Of a stretch of 64,000 bases of DNA, positions 35,693 to 45,060 are shown one piece after another. The stretch covers positions 62,001 to 126,000 of the forward strand of contig LADS01000053.1 in the NCBI GenBank assembly GCA_000961725.1, written 5' to 3'. Position numbers and translations under genes: made by a program. Every line of letters starts with the position of its first letter. Position 1 is the stretch's first letter. The notes under the pieces are model-generated. The model made no database searches and was not told where the DNA came from. It was given only the letters and a program-made list of their open reading frames with translations. The stretch is from Desulfobulbaceae bacterium BRH_c16a (GTDB lineage Bacteria; Desulfobacterota; Desulfobulbia; Desulfobulbales; Desulfocapsaceae).

Positions 35693-37408
35693 ATGCGTTA
35701 TTCTCAGATACTGTTGCCGACTCTCAAGGAAAGCCCTGCCGAAGCCGAAGTTGTAAGTCATGTGCTCATGCTGCGAGCCGGATTCATGCGCAAGCTTACC
35801 GCCGGCATTTATACATATCTTCCCTTTGGTCTCGCCGCCATACGCAAAGTCGAGAATATCGTCCGGGAGGAGATGAACCGGGCCGGTGCCCAGGAATTGC
35901 TGATGCCCATGGTGCAGCCTGCCGATCTGTGGAGAGAGACCGGACGATATGAAAAATATGGTCCGGAACTGCTCCGTTTTCACGATCGGCATGAGCGGGA
36001 GTCGTGCCTGGGGCCGACCCATGAGGAGGTCATTACCGACATAGCCCGCAAGGAACTCCATTCCTATCGGAACCTGCCGGTCAATCTCTATCAGATTCAG
36101 ACCAAATTCCGCGACGAAATCCGGCCTCGATTCGGTCTCATGCGGGGTCGGGAATTCATCATGAAAGACGCCTATTCTTTCGACGTCAGTGACGAGGCGG
36201 CGGGAATTTCCTACATGAAAATGTATGACGCCTATAAGCGGATATTCACCCGCTGCGGCCTCGAATTCCGTGCCGTGCAGGCTGACTCAGGGGCGATCGG
36301 CGGCAGCTTTTCCCATGAATTCATGGTCCTTGCCAAAACCGGCGAAGATACCATTGTTATCTGTAAGGATTGCGAATATGCCGCCAATATGGAAAAAGCG
36401 GTAGTGAAACTGGTGGCATCGGCAACGACGGAAGCCCCGGCAGATCTTGAAAAAGTCGAGACTCCCGGCAAACGCAAGGTGGATGCGGTCTGTGACTTTC
36501 TCGGCATAGAGTCTTCCCGGCTGGTCAAGACGCTGGTCTTCAAAGCGGACGGAAACCCTGTTGCGGTGCTGGTCCGTGGCGATCATGAGGTGGAAGAGGT
36601 TAAACTGAAGAATCTTCTTGGTGTCGCCGATGTGGAAATGGCCGATGACCTTGAGGTATTCAACGCCACAGGGGTACCAACCGGGTACCTTGGGCCGGTT
36701 GGCATTTCTATTCGAGTTGTTGCCGATCAGGAAGTGGCGGAGATGCGCAATTTTTACGTCGGCGGCAACGAGAAAAATTATCATTTGAAGAATGTCAACT
36801 TCGGCCGTGACTTTCAGGTTGAGGCGGTTGCCGATCTGCGGCAGATTACCGCCGAAGATCCTTGCCCGGAATGTGGCGGCAGGCTTGAGATGACTCAAGG
36901 AATCGAAGTGGGACATGTTTTCAAGCTGGGCACAGGCTACTCGCAATCGATGAATGCCTCATTCCAGGACAGTGACGGCCAGGAAAAGCATTTTGTCATG
37001 GGTTGCTACGGCATAGGAGTGAGCCGGGTGGTAGCCGCGGCGATTGAGCAGAACCATGACGAGAACGGCATCGTCTTCCCGATGCCGCTTGCCCCCTATA
37101 CGGTTATTGTTTTGAATCTCGGAATAAAAGATGAGGCCCTTACAGCCGTTGCAGAAAAAGTATATCGGGAACTGCAGGCTGCAGGACTGGAAGTCATTAT
37201 CGATGACCGGGATGAACGGCCGGGCCTGAAATTCAAGGATGCCGACCTCCTGGGCATTCCTTACCGGCTGACGGTCGGCAACAGCTTCTTGAAAAGCGGA
37301 AAAATCGAGATACGCCGGCGCAGCGACGGGATAACCGAGGAAATGACACCGGACCAGGCAGTTGCATCCTTGCATGCAAGAATTTCTGCTGAACTCAAAC
37401 AGCAGTAG
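35693..37408 (+). CDS. proS: prolyl-tRNA synthetase, bacterial type
   Basis: The 571 residues match the bacterial-type enzyme with an editing domain inserted between motifs 2 and 3. The catalytic motif 1 region, motif 2 (TKFRDEIRPRFGLMRGREF) and the motif 3 region (GCYGIGVSRVVAAAIEQ) are present. The editing insert spans about residues 230-390 (VRGDHEVEEVKLKNLL). The anticodon-binding domain is at the C-terminus. relA follows after 17 bases. Confidence 0.97.
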   Translation: MRYSQILLPTLKESPAEAEVVSHVLMLRAGFMRKLTAGIYTYLPFGLAAIRKVENIVREEMNRAGAQELLMPMVQPADLWRETGRYEKYGPELLRFHDRHERESCLGPTHEEVITDIARKELHSYRNLPVNLYQIQTKFRDEIRPRFGLMRGREFIMKDAYSFDVSDEAAGISYMKMYDAYKRIFTRCGLEFRAVQADSGAIGGSFSHEFMVLAKTGEDTIVICKDCEYAANMEKAVVKLVASATTEAPADLEKVETPGKRKVDAVCDFLGIESSRLVKTLVFKADGNPVAVLVRGDHEVEEVKLKNLLGVADVEMADDLEVFNATGVPTGYLGPVGISIRVVADQEVAEMRNFYVGGNEKNYHLKNVNFGRDFQVEAVADLRQITAEDPCPECGGRLEMTQGIEVGHVFKLGTGYSQSMNASFQDSDGQEKHFVMGCYGIGVSRVVAAAIEQNHDENGIVFPMPLAPYTVIVLNLGIKDEALTAVAEKVYRELQAAGLEVIIDDRDERPGLKFKDADLLGIPYRLTVGNSFLKSGKIEIRRRSDGITEEMTPDQAVASLHARISAELKQQ

Positions 37409-37425
37409 CACCGACATTCCAGTCA

Positions 37426-39609
37426 ATGGCAAACGAAACGACCATCAACACGAACGGACTGAAAATCCTGACGTCCAATTATCTGCAGGGCGTCGATCTG
37501 TCCCGTATTGACGAGGCTTGGGAGATCATCACCCGGGTGCATAAGGGGCAGCGGCATTTTTCCGGCGAACTGTATATCATCCATCTGCTGGAGGTGGCCT
37601 CGACGCTGGCCTCCATGCACCTTGATCTTGACACGATTCTTGCCGGTTTGCTGCACGGCGTTCTGAAAGAAGGGGTAAGCGTCGAGGAACTGGAGGAAAA
37701 ATTCGGCAGGGATGTCGCGGTGATTGTCGAAGGGTCTACCCGGATCACGCAGGTTCAGTACAACAGCAAGCTGGCGAGTCAGGCCGAAAACCTTCGGAAA
37801 ATGCTGCTGGCCATCGCCTCCGATATTCGAGTATTGCTGGTCAAGCTGGTCGACAGGCTGCTCGATATGTTCCTGCTTGATATGGTCGATAGGGAAAAGC
37901 AGCTTGATGTTGCCAGGGAAACCATGGATGTCTATGCCCCTTTGGCGAGCCGTCTCGGTATCGACTGGTTGAAGAGGGAACTGGAAGATCACTCGTTCAA
38001 GTTCATCCATCCCGAAGAGCACTACGAGCTGACCCATAAGATGGAGAGTTCGCTCGATGAACGCCAGAAATATGTCGATGAAGTCATAAAGATTCTTTAC
38101 GAGAAACTGGCAGAGAGTGGCATCAAGCCGATGCGCATCATCGGCCGGCCGAAACACCTCTACTCCATCTATAAGAAACTGATCGCCCAGAATATTCCCC
38201 TCGAACGGGTATACGATAAAGTAGCCTTCCGGATTATTGTCGGGACGGTGAACGAGTGCTATGAAGCGCTCGGCACGATCCACGGCGACTGGTCTCCGGT
38301 TCCCGGCCGGATCAAGGATTTTATCTCCGTTCCCAAGGCCAACAACTACCAGTCGATGCATACTACAGTCATCGGGCCTCGAGATCATTTTATTGAGATC
38401 CAGATTCGTACCGATGAAATGGATCGGGTCGCGCAGGAAGGCGTTGCGGCTCATTGGGCCTATAAAGAAGGTCAAAAAGTAAATAAGAACGATGCCAAGC
38501 TGTTTCGGGAGATGAAAAAGCTTGTCGCATCACTCCAGGAGGTTGAAGATCCTCGCGAATTCCTTGATAGCCTCATTGGCGAGCTGTACGATCCGGAGGT
38601 ATATGCCCTTACTCCTACCGGCGAGGTGAAAGAGTTTCCTCTCGGCAGTTGCCCCATAGATTTTGCCTACTCCATTCATACCGAAGTGGGGGATCGCTGT
38701 GTCGGGGCAAAAGTCAATGGTCGGCAGGTGCCGCTTAAATATCAATTGCAGACCGGCGATATTGTCGAGATAGTTACCTCTCCCAGCCAGGTCCCGCGAC
38801 GGGGCTGGCTTGATCTGGTGAAGACCAGCCGGGCACGGACCAGGATACGATCCTGGCTGAGACGCGAAGGAAAGGAAAAGGCGCTCAAGCTCGGTCGGGA
38901 AATCTGCGAAAGAGAGATCCGCAAGTATGACACCTCTCTGAAGAAGATCATAAAAAGCGGCCACATCCGGTTGTTGCTCAAGCAATTGCGGTGCAATTCC
39001 CTTGAAGATCTGCTGGTCAAGGTCGGCAGCGGGGTGATCACCCTGCAGCAGCTGACAAAGGGACTTGAGCCGGCCGAACTGCGCAAAGATCATGAGCAGA
39101 ATATCGATCTGCCGCCCGAAGAACTGGCCAGCCTCATGGTCAGCCAGCACAGCAGCGAGGAAGAAGGGCACGGCAAGGCCGGCATCAAGATTGACGGCAT
39201 CGACGGCATGCTGGTCAAAATCAGTCAGTGCTGCCAGCCTCTGCCGGGAGACCCGATTGTCGGTTTCATTACGATGGGCCGCGGTGTTTCCGTGCATAAG
39301 GCCGATTGTGCCAACCTGCTCAGTTCCGACCCTAAACGCTGGCTGGATGTCTCCTGGACCGGTATAGCGGAGAAGTCGTATAAGGTTGGGATCCACATCA
39401 GTGCGGAAAACAAACGTGGTATTTTTGCCGAGATCAGTGGGGCCATCAGTCTCGACAATGCCAATATTGTCGATATTTCCGCTCATACCACCCCGACGGA
39501 CCTGGCTGAAATGACTCTTTCGCTCGAAGTGGGGCATCTCGAACATCTGAACACTCTGATGCAGCATTTGCGGCAACTCCCTGCTGTCATTACCGTCAGG
39601 AGACTGTAG
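37426..39609 (+). CDS. relA: RelA/SpoT-family (p)ppGpp synthetase, hydrolase site degenerate
   Basis: The 727 residues have the full long-RSH layout: HD domain (about 30-170), synthetase domain (about 220-370), TGS domain (about 395-460), a helical and conserved-cysteine region (ISQCCQPLPGDPIVGF) and a C-terminal ACT domain. The synthetase keeps RPKHLYSIYKK, VYDKVAFR and the glutamate in IEIQIRT. In the HD domain the expected HD/ED pair reads LLHGVLKEG (residues 75-83) and the later DRLHN motif reads DRLLD, so ppGpp hydrolysis is probably lost. It therefore behaves like a synthetase-only RelA; a hydrolase must then exist elsewhere. Confidence 0.93.
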   Translation: MANETTINTNGLKILTSNYLQGVDLSRIDEAWEIITRVHKGQRHFSGELYIIHLLEVASTLASMHLDLDTILAGLLHGVLKEGVSVEELEEKFGRDVAVIVEGSTRITQVQYNSKLASQAENLRKMLLAIASDIRVLLVKLVDRLLDMFLLDMVDREKQLDVARETMDVYAPLASRLGIDWLKRELEDHSFKFIHPEEHYELTHKMESSLDERQKYVDEVIKILYEKLAESGIKPMRIIGRPKHLYSIYKKLIAQNIPLERVYDKVAFRIIVGTVNECYEALGTIHGDWSPVPGRIKDFISVPKANNYQSMHTTVIGPRDHFIEIQIRTDEMDRVAQEGVAAHWAYKEGQKVNKNDAKLFREMKKLVASLQEVEDPREFLDSLIGELYDPEVYALTPTGEVKEFPLGSCPIDFAYSIHTEVGDRCVGAKVNGRQVPLKYQLQTGDIVEIVTSPSQVPRRGWLDLVKTSRARTRIRSWLRREGKEKALKLGREICEREIRKYDTSLKKIIKSGHIRLLLKQLRCNSLEDLLVKVGSGVITLQQLTKGLEPAELRKDHEQNIDLPPEELASLMVSQHSSEEEGHGKAGIKIDGIDGMLVKISQCCQPLPGDPIVGFITMGRGVSVHKADCANLLSSDPKRWLDVSWTGIAEKSYKVGIHISAENKRGIFAEISGAISLDNANIVDISAHTTPTDLAEMTLSLEVGHLEHLNTLMQHLRQLPAVITVRRL

Positions 39610-39634
39610 CCTCGCGCTGGCGAAAAGGTGAAAC

Positions 39635-40087
39635 ATGATGACCATATGTCATGTCTGCGGGAATGAACGGGAAGCCGTTTCAGGGAGCTGTCCGTATTGT
39701 GGAAATACTCAGCCGGAGACAGAAAATAAACCGGAGAAACCGTTTGTCCATAAATCCGTCAATCTTGAAGCGGGGCGGCCGGTCCTCGACGTTGCCCTGC
39801 ATCGGTTGACCGAGGTAATCGATGATGCGATACTCAATAAAGTCGCAGTTCTTACCATCATCCACGGCTATGGCTCGAGCGGCAAGGGTGGTGTTATCAG
39901 GTCGGAGTGCAGAAAGACGCTCGATCATATGAAAAACAGCAGATTGATCAGGGACTATATCGCCGGTGAGAATTATCATAAAAGATCGGGACAGGTCAAA
40001 TCATTGTTGCAGCGTTTTCCGCGGCTTGGTTCGGACGCAAATCTAAACAGAAACAACAAGGGAATCACCTTGGTGATTGTATCGTAA
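39635..40087 (+). CDS. zinc-ribbon plus Smr-domain protein
   Basis: The 150-residue protein has an N-terminal zinc ribbon (C5, C8, C19, C22) and a C-terminal Smr domain from about residue 40, with the signature IIHGYGSSGKGGVIR near 73-87. Smr domains are small nucleic-acid nicking or cleaving modules; the MutS2 association seen in some members is missing here because the domain stands alone. A short gap separates it from relA, so the two may share a transcript. The exact role is unknown. Confidence 0.8.
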   Translation: MMTICHVCGNEREAVSGSCPYCGNTQPETENKPEKPFVHKSVNLEAGRPVLDVALHRLTEVIDDAILNKVAVLTIIHGYGSSGKGGVIRSECRKTLDHMKNSRLIRDYIAGENYHKRSGQVKSLLQRFPRLGSDANLNRNNKGITLVIVS

Positions 40088-40182
40088 GGTTGTAAGGATG
40101 TCTTTTGCTTTCCTGGCATTACTTTGAACGCGACTTAGGTCGTAAACGCCGTATTCTCATTAACCTGAAATAGGAGCTCATG

Positions 40183-40872
40183 ATGAAAAATTATTTTATG
40201 CCGGCAGTCTTGGGAATTTGCCTGGTCATGCCGGGTTTGTCCTTGTCCGCCCCCCCTGTGTCTTTTGAAGACAAGCTCAGCTACAGCATGGGCTATGAGG
40301 TTGGAAACTACTTTAAGGAAGCGGGGGGGGATATCCAGAAAGAATTTCTGATCATTGGTATCGAAGATGCCTTCAAAGGGACGGAGCCGGTTCTGACTCC
40401 CGAGGAAATGCTCACAGTGAAAAAAGAGTTTGCGGCAAAGATGCAGGCTCTGCAGATGGCCAAAATGGAAGAGATGAAGTCCAAAAACAAGGCGGCCGGA
40501 GAGGCGTTTCTTGCCGAGAATAAAAAGAAAGAAGGTGTCATTGTCACCGAAAGCGGACTGCAGTATGAAGTCGTCAAGCAGGGAGAAGGCAAAAAGCCTT
40601 CGCCGGGAGATACAGTCAAAGTTGAGTATGTCGGCAAGCTGGTCGATGGCACCGTTTTCGACAGTACCGAAAAACATGGCGAACCCGCTCAGTTTCAGGT
40701 GGATCAGGTGATCAAGGGGTGGAGCGAAGCCCTGCAGCTTATGAACGTAGGGTCCAAACTGCATATTGTCATTCCTCCGGAATTAGCCTACGGAGAGAAT
40801 GGAGCGGCTCCTATGATCGAGCCGAACTCAGTACTCATTTTTGATGTGGAGTTGCTTTCCATCGCCGAATAA
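40183..40872 (+). CDS. FKBP-type peptidyl-prolyl isomerase, exported
   Basis: The 229 residues start with a signal peptide ending around SLSAPP, followed by an FkpA/Mip-like helical dimerisation region (about 28-115) and a C-terminal FKBP domain (GDTVKVEYVGKLVDGTVFDS, then ELAYGENGAAPMIEPNS). It should act on proline bonds in the periplasm. The ATG at 40183 lies six bases after AGGAG; the ATG one codon upstream is spaced too closely. A strong hairpin terminator follows. Confidence 0.9.
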   Translation: MKNYFMPAVLGICLVMPGLSLSAPPVSFEDKLSYSMGYEVGNYFKEAGGDIQKEFLIIGIEDAFKGTEPVLTPEEMLTVKKEFAAKMQALQMAKMEEMKSKNKAAGEAFLAENKKKEGVIVTESGLQYEVVKQGEGKKPSPGDTVKVEYVGKLVDGTVFDSTEKHGEPAQFQVDQVIKGWSEALQLMNVGSKLHIVIPPELAYGENGAAPMIEPNSVLIFDVELLSIAE

Positions 40873-40908
40873 TTTATTTTTGCAGAACTGATAATTGCCG
40901 GAAATATG

Positions 40909-40947
40909 AGGCCGCATGGCGAGAGATCTCGCCATGCGGCCTTTTTT
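40909..40947 (+). terminator. intrinsic terminator after the FKBP gene
   Basis: A 15-bp perfect stem (40909-40923 with 40928-40942) around a four-base loop is followed by six T residues. It lies between the converging FKBP and lptG genes and serves the + strand; on the opposite strand no T-run follows. Confidence 0.88.
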
Positions 40948-40955
40948 GCTCGCTC

Positions 40956-42044
40956 CTAGCGATCGTTTTTGATGAGAAGGATCAGACCCATTATTGAGAA
41001 AATAATGTGAATGCTTGCGGCTGCAGCGAAAGGAGAGACATATCCCGCTTTAGCCAAGGACTGCAGCGCACCCCACATTCCCCAGGCGACAAAAGCGAGA
41101 CCGCAGCTTGCAGGAATTGCAACAGAAAGATCCCTTCCCCATTTACGGTAGGAGTAGAGCAGGATGGGGAGGCCTAGCAGCAGAAGGGGGATGCCCAGAA
41201 GAATGTAGGAAATTCGCATGAGAAAACTGGTCAATGCTGCCTGGGTCTCGTGGGCTACTTCTGTTCGGCCGATCTCCCGATACAGGTCTGTCAGCGATTG
41301 TTCCGCCGACTTGTTGACAGGAACAAGAAAATCCTCCGGTCGCTCCGGCAGGTGGATCTCCTTTACATCAAAATTTGTGATTGAGTACTGTAGAGAACCC
41401 TCTTGCTGTTGAATCTGGCCGTTTTTCAGGATCCAGCTGTCGTTCTCTTCATTCCAGTCGGCGAAGTTGGCCGTTATCAATGACTCGATATTGTAGTTTT
41501 CATCCCAGCGCGAATACGAAAAATCCTTAAAGATGTAGTATTGCGGGCTTGGCCAGCCGAAGGAATAAAAACCGTCCGCTCCTTTATAGTAATACCTGTT
41601 GTTCCGCAATATTCCCAAAGGAACCTTGCCTTTCAGCTGTTCGTACCAGATGCTGTTGGTTTGAGCAATGGTAACTGGTAAGAGCAACTGGGCCGATACC
41701 ACAAAGAGTCCTGTGAAGATTATCGAACCGATAAGAATGGGTCGAATAATAAATCGCAGGGGCACACCACCTGCTTTGAGTGCGGTAAGTTCGTTGGAAT
41801 GCGTCAGTATCCCCAGGGTTATCACTCCGGCAAGAAGGATAAAGACGGGCCCCAGCTGATCCACTATAAAAGGAATAGTGAGGAAAAAATATTCGAGTGC
41901 AAGCCTGACCGGCTTGCCGGCATTCATGAAGTCGTCATATTTCTCAAAGAAATCAACGAGCAGATACATTGCAACAAAGCCGCAGTTGACCGTGAAGAAA
42001 TATTTGACAAACTGGCTGAGCAGATAACGATTGAGTAGAATCAA
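40956..42044 (-). CDS. lptG: LptF/LptG-family permease of the lipopolysaccharide exporter
   Basis: The 362 residues have the YjgP/YjgQ layout: three N-terminal membrane segments, a periplasmic jellyroll domain (about residues 130-260) and three C-terminal segments. The N-terminus LLNRYLLSQFVKYF and the cytoplasmic loop ELTALKAGGVPL are typical of the family. These permeases pair with LptB to pull lipopolysaccharide out of the inner membrane, so the organism makes LPS. The start is TTG, supported by AGAGG six bases upstream. The partner permease is not in the window; the F versus G assignment is therefore a best guess. Confidence 0.85.
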   Translation of the reverse strand: MILLNRYLLSQFVKYFFTVNCGFVAMYLLVDFFEKYDDFMNAGKPVRLALEYFFLTIPFIVDQLGPVFILLAGVITLGILTHSNELTALKAGGVPLRFIIRPILIGSIIFTGLFVVSAQLLLPVTIAQTNSIWYEQLKGKVPLGILRNNRYYYKGADGFYSFGWPSPQYYIFKDFSYSRWDENYNIESLITANFADWNEENDSWILKNGQIQQQEGSLQYSITNFDVKEIHLPERPEDFLVPVNKSAEQSLTDLYREIGRTEVAHETQAALTSFLMRISYILLGIPLLLLGLPILLYSYRKWGRDLSVAIPASCGLAFVAWGMWGALQSLAKAGYVSPFAAAASIHIIFSIMGLILLIKNDR

Positions 42045-42558
42045 ACAAGACCTCTTAAACGAAACATTCCGACGATTAATACTCGAGGAATGCTTAATAG
42101 TATATATGCATGATCGTAAGCTACGGATCCTCGATTATGCAGGAACTGCAGGGTCTTCGGAAAGAAGGAAAAAGGGTGTAAAGCTCTGCAGATCAATTTT
42201 TATAAAAAGATTTTCTCCATATTCATTGCTGCCTCGCGAAACGGAGTTCAACTGTAGGTAACATTATCGGTCTCAGCCGTCAAGACTGGCCTCGCCGTAA
42301 CCTGATGAATTTTACAAGGTCTTGCAATCTTTGTAATCTATGTGGTATATTCGGAATTTACTGTGGCGTTTCAAGGGCCGTTTCCAAGGCTTTTTAAAAC
42401 GCTGGACCGTTCTGTTTTAGAGAGTTATCCGAGGGGTTGAGCAGAACCTATTTTTACTGGAGGTGGCTGGTTTTCAGGGATGTAATCGACAGCGTTCGAT
42501 TTTCTGGAAGGTTCTTCAGATTTGACAAGTTGACTGGTTGCAACGGGAGCACACTGAT
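42045..42558. other. intergenic region between lptG and the DHH gene
   Basis: These 514 bases separate divergent genes. A promoter-like sequence for the + strand gene lies at 42322-42351. A short open frame at its left end is antisense to the lptG start and has no supporting features. Nothing else was recognised. Confidence 0.5.
42322..42351 (+). promoter_or_regulatory. candidate promoter upstream of the DHH phosphoesterase gene
   Basis: TTGCAA at 42322-42327 and TATATT at 42346-42351 are separated by 18 bases. The -10 box matches consensus in five of six positions. Transcription would begin about 200 bases before the coding sequence. Confidence 0.35.
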
Positions 42559-43662
42559 ATGAAGTATATGGCGAGAGTAGTCCGGTTGGACGGCCGGAGA
42601 TCAGTCCCAGTTCTTTCCCCTCTACCACTGTTACCATTTATGGCGCACAAGCAAAAGAAAAAAGATCCTCTTCTTCCCTGTAGTCAACCTCTTAAGAATA
42701 CAGCAAAAAATAGGTTGCTTGCCTTCTGGAGCATTTTTGAGAAGGAAGATTCGGTTCTGGTTATAATCAATGCCGATCCCGATGCCTTGGCAACTGCGAT
42801 GGCGGTCAAAAGGCTTCTGCGATACAAGGTGAAAAGCGTTACAATTGCCCATCCCAATGAGATCAGGCGGCTCAATAATATGGCGATGGTCGAACGACTG
42901 AAAATTCCTCTTGTCCGGCTGAAAGACGTCAAGCTGGAGAACTACGGTAAAAGGGTGATGGTCGATTCACAGCCCGATCATCTGGTCTGTTTTGAGAAAA
43001 TTAAGATTCACGCGATTATCGATCACCATCCGTTGGGAAACATCTCCAACGTGGAATTTGTCGATATCAGGCCGGAATACGGTGCCACTTCGACCATGGC
43101 AGTCGAGTATCTGCGGGCTGCCGGAATGAAACCTTCCGTCGCTCTGGCGACCGCTCTTTTTTACGGGATTAAAGTCGATACCCAGGATTTTGAGCAGAAA
43201 TCGGTTCTGGCCGACGGCATCTCCTTTCGGTATCTCTTCAATATTGCAAACCGGGATCTGGTCAGAAAGTTTGAGCTCACCGACCTGCGGCAATCGGAAT
43301 TGAAGTACTTCGCCACTGCCCTGGCGGAACTGAAATACTCCAAGGGACGGTATTATGCCCATCTGGGTCGGGTGAGAAGCCCCGATGTCCTTGTGATTGT
43401 CGCAGATTTTCTCAATCATGTGGGTGAAATAGACTGGGTGTTCGTGTCCGGAATCCATGGAGAGAAACTGGTGGTTATCTTTCGGTGTGACGGGTATCGA
43501 AAAAGCGCCGGAAAACTGGCAGAGCGGATTTTTGGTTCACTGGGATCTGCCGGCGGCCATAAAGGTGCAGCACGGGCTGAAATACCTCTAAAGAATCTGC
43601 AGTTGGGCGAGAAGGAATTTACCTCGGAAACCCTCAAGAAATTCGTTATGCACCATTTTTGA
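42559..43662 (+). CDS. DHH-family phosphoesterase (NrnA-like)
   Basis: The 367-residue protein has the metal-binding motifs of DHH phosphoesterases: NADPDALATA near residues 71-80, VDSQPD near 135-140 and DHHP at 155-158. The C-terminal DHHA1 domain shows GSAGGHKGAARAEIP. Relatives include nanoRNases (NrnA) and cyclic-dinucleotide phosphodiesterases; the substrate cannot be decided from the sequence. A 50-residue N-terminal extension precedes the DHH core. The ATG at 42559 has GGGAG upstream; an in-frame TTG at 42538 is less likely. Confidence 0.82.
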   Translation: MKYMARVVRLDGRRSVPVLSPLPLLPFMAHKQKKKDPLLPCSQPLKNTAKNRLLAFWSIFEKEDSVLVIINADPDALATAMAVKRLLRYKVKSVTIAHPNEIRRLNNMAMVERLKIPLVRLKDVKLENYGKRVMVDSQPDHLVCFEKIKIHAIIDHHPLGNISNVEFVDIRPEYGATSTMAVEYLRAAGMKPSVALATALFYGIKVDTQDFEQKSVLADGISFRYLFNIANRDLVRKFELTDLRQSELKYFATALAELKYSKGRYYAHLGRVRSPDVLVIVADFLNHVGEIDWVFVSGIHGEKLVVIFRCDGYRKSAGKLAERIFGSLGSAGGHKGAARAEIPLKNLQLGEKEFTSETLKKFVMHHF

Positions 43663-43702
43663 TTTTTTTGGATTTTTTTCCTCTGCATGGTTGCGCATAG
43701 GT

Positions 43703-43735
43703 CCGATATCCTTTACCATATGAAAAGGATATCGG
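43703..43735. promoter_or_regulatory. 12-bp perfect inverted repeat upstream of the glgC pair
   Basis: CCGATATCCTTT (43703-43714) and AAAGGATATCGG (43724-43735) are perfect complements with a nine-base spacer. No T-run follows on either strand, so a terminator is unlikely. It sits about 70 bases before the first glgC-like gene and could be an operator or an RNA structure. Confidence 0.45.
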
Positions 43736-43803
43736 GAGAGAATGTTTTAAGATCAGAGTCTTAGAGCATTCTTGAGTCAGCCTTCTCTTTATGAGGAAAA
43801 CCT

Positions 43804-45060
43804 ATGCTGAAACCAACTACGCTGGCAATGATCCTTGCGGGCGGTCGGGTCGATGAGCTTAATGTCCTGACGTATTACCGCCCTAAATCGGCAGTTCCGT
43901 TCGGCGGTGTTGGCCGGGTCATCGATTTCTCGCTGAGCAACCTGATGAATTCAGGTATCGAGCAGGTAGCCATTCTCAGCCAATACCGGAGTTACTCCCT
44001 CATCAATCATATTGGTAACGGGGCTGCCTGGGATATGATCGGGCGATATCGCCATATATCCGTGCTGCCGCCTTTTCTCGGTTCCGAAGCGACTGCCGAC
44101 TGGTATCGCGGCCCGGCAGATGCCATCTACAAAAATCTTGATTATGTCCAATATTACAGCCCGGAAGAAATTCTGATCCTGTCCGGCGACCATATCTATA
44201 AAATGGATTATCAGGATATGATCGCCTATCACACGGAAAAAAATGCCGACCTTACCGTGGCTTTTACCCGCGTCCCCTTAAATGAGGCTTCCAGATTCGG
44301 AGTCGCGGCTCTTGACAATGAAGACGGCGAACGCGGGGGGAGATTGGTCAACTACTGGGAAAAACCTAAGAAGGCTGAGTCGGAGTGGGCCTCGATGACC
44401 ATTCTCTGCTTCAAACCCGAGGTGCTGTACCAGGCCCTGGAGAACAACCAGAAGGGCGATTCCTATCATTTCGGTAAAGATATCATCCCTATGATGCTCA
44501 AACAGAACTGTCGGGTGTATGGATATAAATTCTCAGGTTACTGGGGCTATACCAGGACAATCAATGAATATTGGCAGTCCAACATGGATCTTCTTGGATC
44601 GGAGCCAAAGATAGATCTCGAAAAATGGGTATTTCGCACCAACCTTGACCACCGGAATATAAGGGACAATGAACCGGCTCTCATGGGAGACAATGCCGTA
44701 GTCCACAACAGTCTGGTGTACAATGGCTGTAAGATCGGCGGCACGGTGCTGAATTCGATCCTGTTTCCTGGTGTCCATGTCAAAAAAGGAGCAGTGGTCG
44801 AGAATTCAATACTTTTTTTCAGCAACGTTGTCGGGGAGAACTGCCGACTCAATAAAGTTGTCGCCGATGTGAATAATTCCTTCGGCAGGAATGCCAGAGT
44901 CGGGCCTGAAGTCTGCGACGAAAAGACCAATGTTACGGTTGTCGGCTGGAACAATACGATCCCGGAAAATACAGTCATCGGTGAAGGGGCGACAATTTAT
45001 CCCCGGCTGGCCGATACCAGTTGGCCTGCCTGTGTCAAAAAAGGGGAGGTGCTGCGATGA
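43804..45060 (+). CDS. glgC: glucose-1-phosphate adenylyltransferase homologue with altered nucleotide loop
   Basis: The 418 residues have the GlgC layout: a nucleotidyltransferase domain with the catalytic-type aspartate D129 in SGDHIYKMDY, and a C-terminal left-handed beta-helix. In the nucleotide-binding loop the usual GGxGTRL reads GGRVDEL (residues 13-19), removing the second glycine and the arginine. The following lysine (RPKSAVPFGG) remains. This may be a regulatory or modified subunit paired with the next gene, comparable in principle to GlgD or plant large subunits. It overlaps the second copy by four bases, so equal translation of both is likely. Confidence 0.85.
   Translation: MLKPTTLAMILAGGRVDELNVLTYYRPKSAVPFGGVGRVIDFSLSNLMNSGIEQVAILSQYRSYSLINHIGNGAAWDMIGRYRHISVLPPFLGSEATADWYRGPADAIYKNLDYVQYYSPEEILILSGDHIYKMDYQDMIAYHTEKNADLTVAFTRVPLNEASRFGVAALDNEDGERGGRLVNYWEKPKKAESEWASMTILCFKPEVLYQALENNQKGDSYHFGKDIIPMMLKQNCRVYGYKFSGYWGYTRTINEYWQSNMDLLGSEPKIDLEKWVFRTNLDHRNIRDNEPALMGDNAVVHNSLVYNGCKIGGTVLNSILFPGVHVKKGAVVENSILFFSNVVGENCRLNKVVADVNNSFGRNARVGPEVCDEKTNVTVVGWNNTIPENTVIGEGATIYPRLADTSWPACVKKGEVLR

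Noticed and set aside
37423..38475. 350-residue open frame antisense to relA
   Set aside because: It lies fully inside the relA coding sequence and is explained by codon bias.
42031..42261. 76-residue + strand frame upstream of the DHH gene
   Set aside because: It starts antisense to the lptG start and lacks a ribosome-binding site and any motif.
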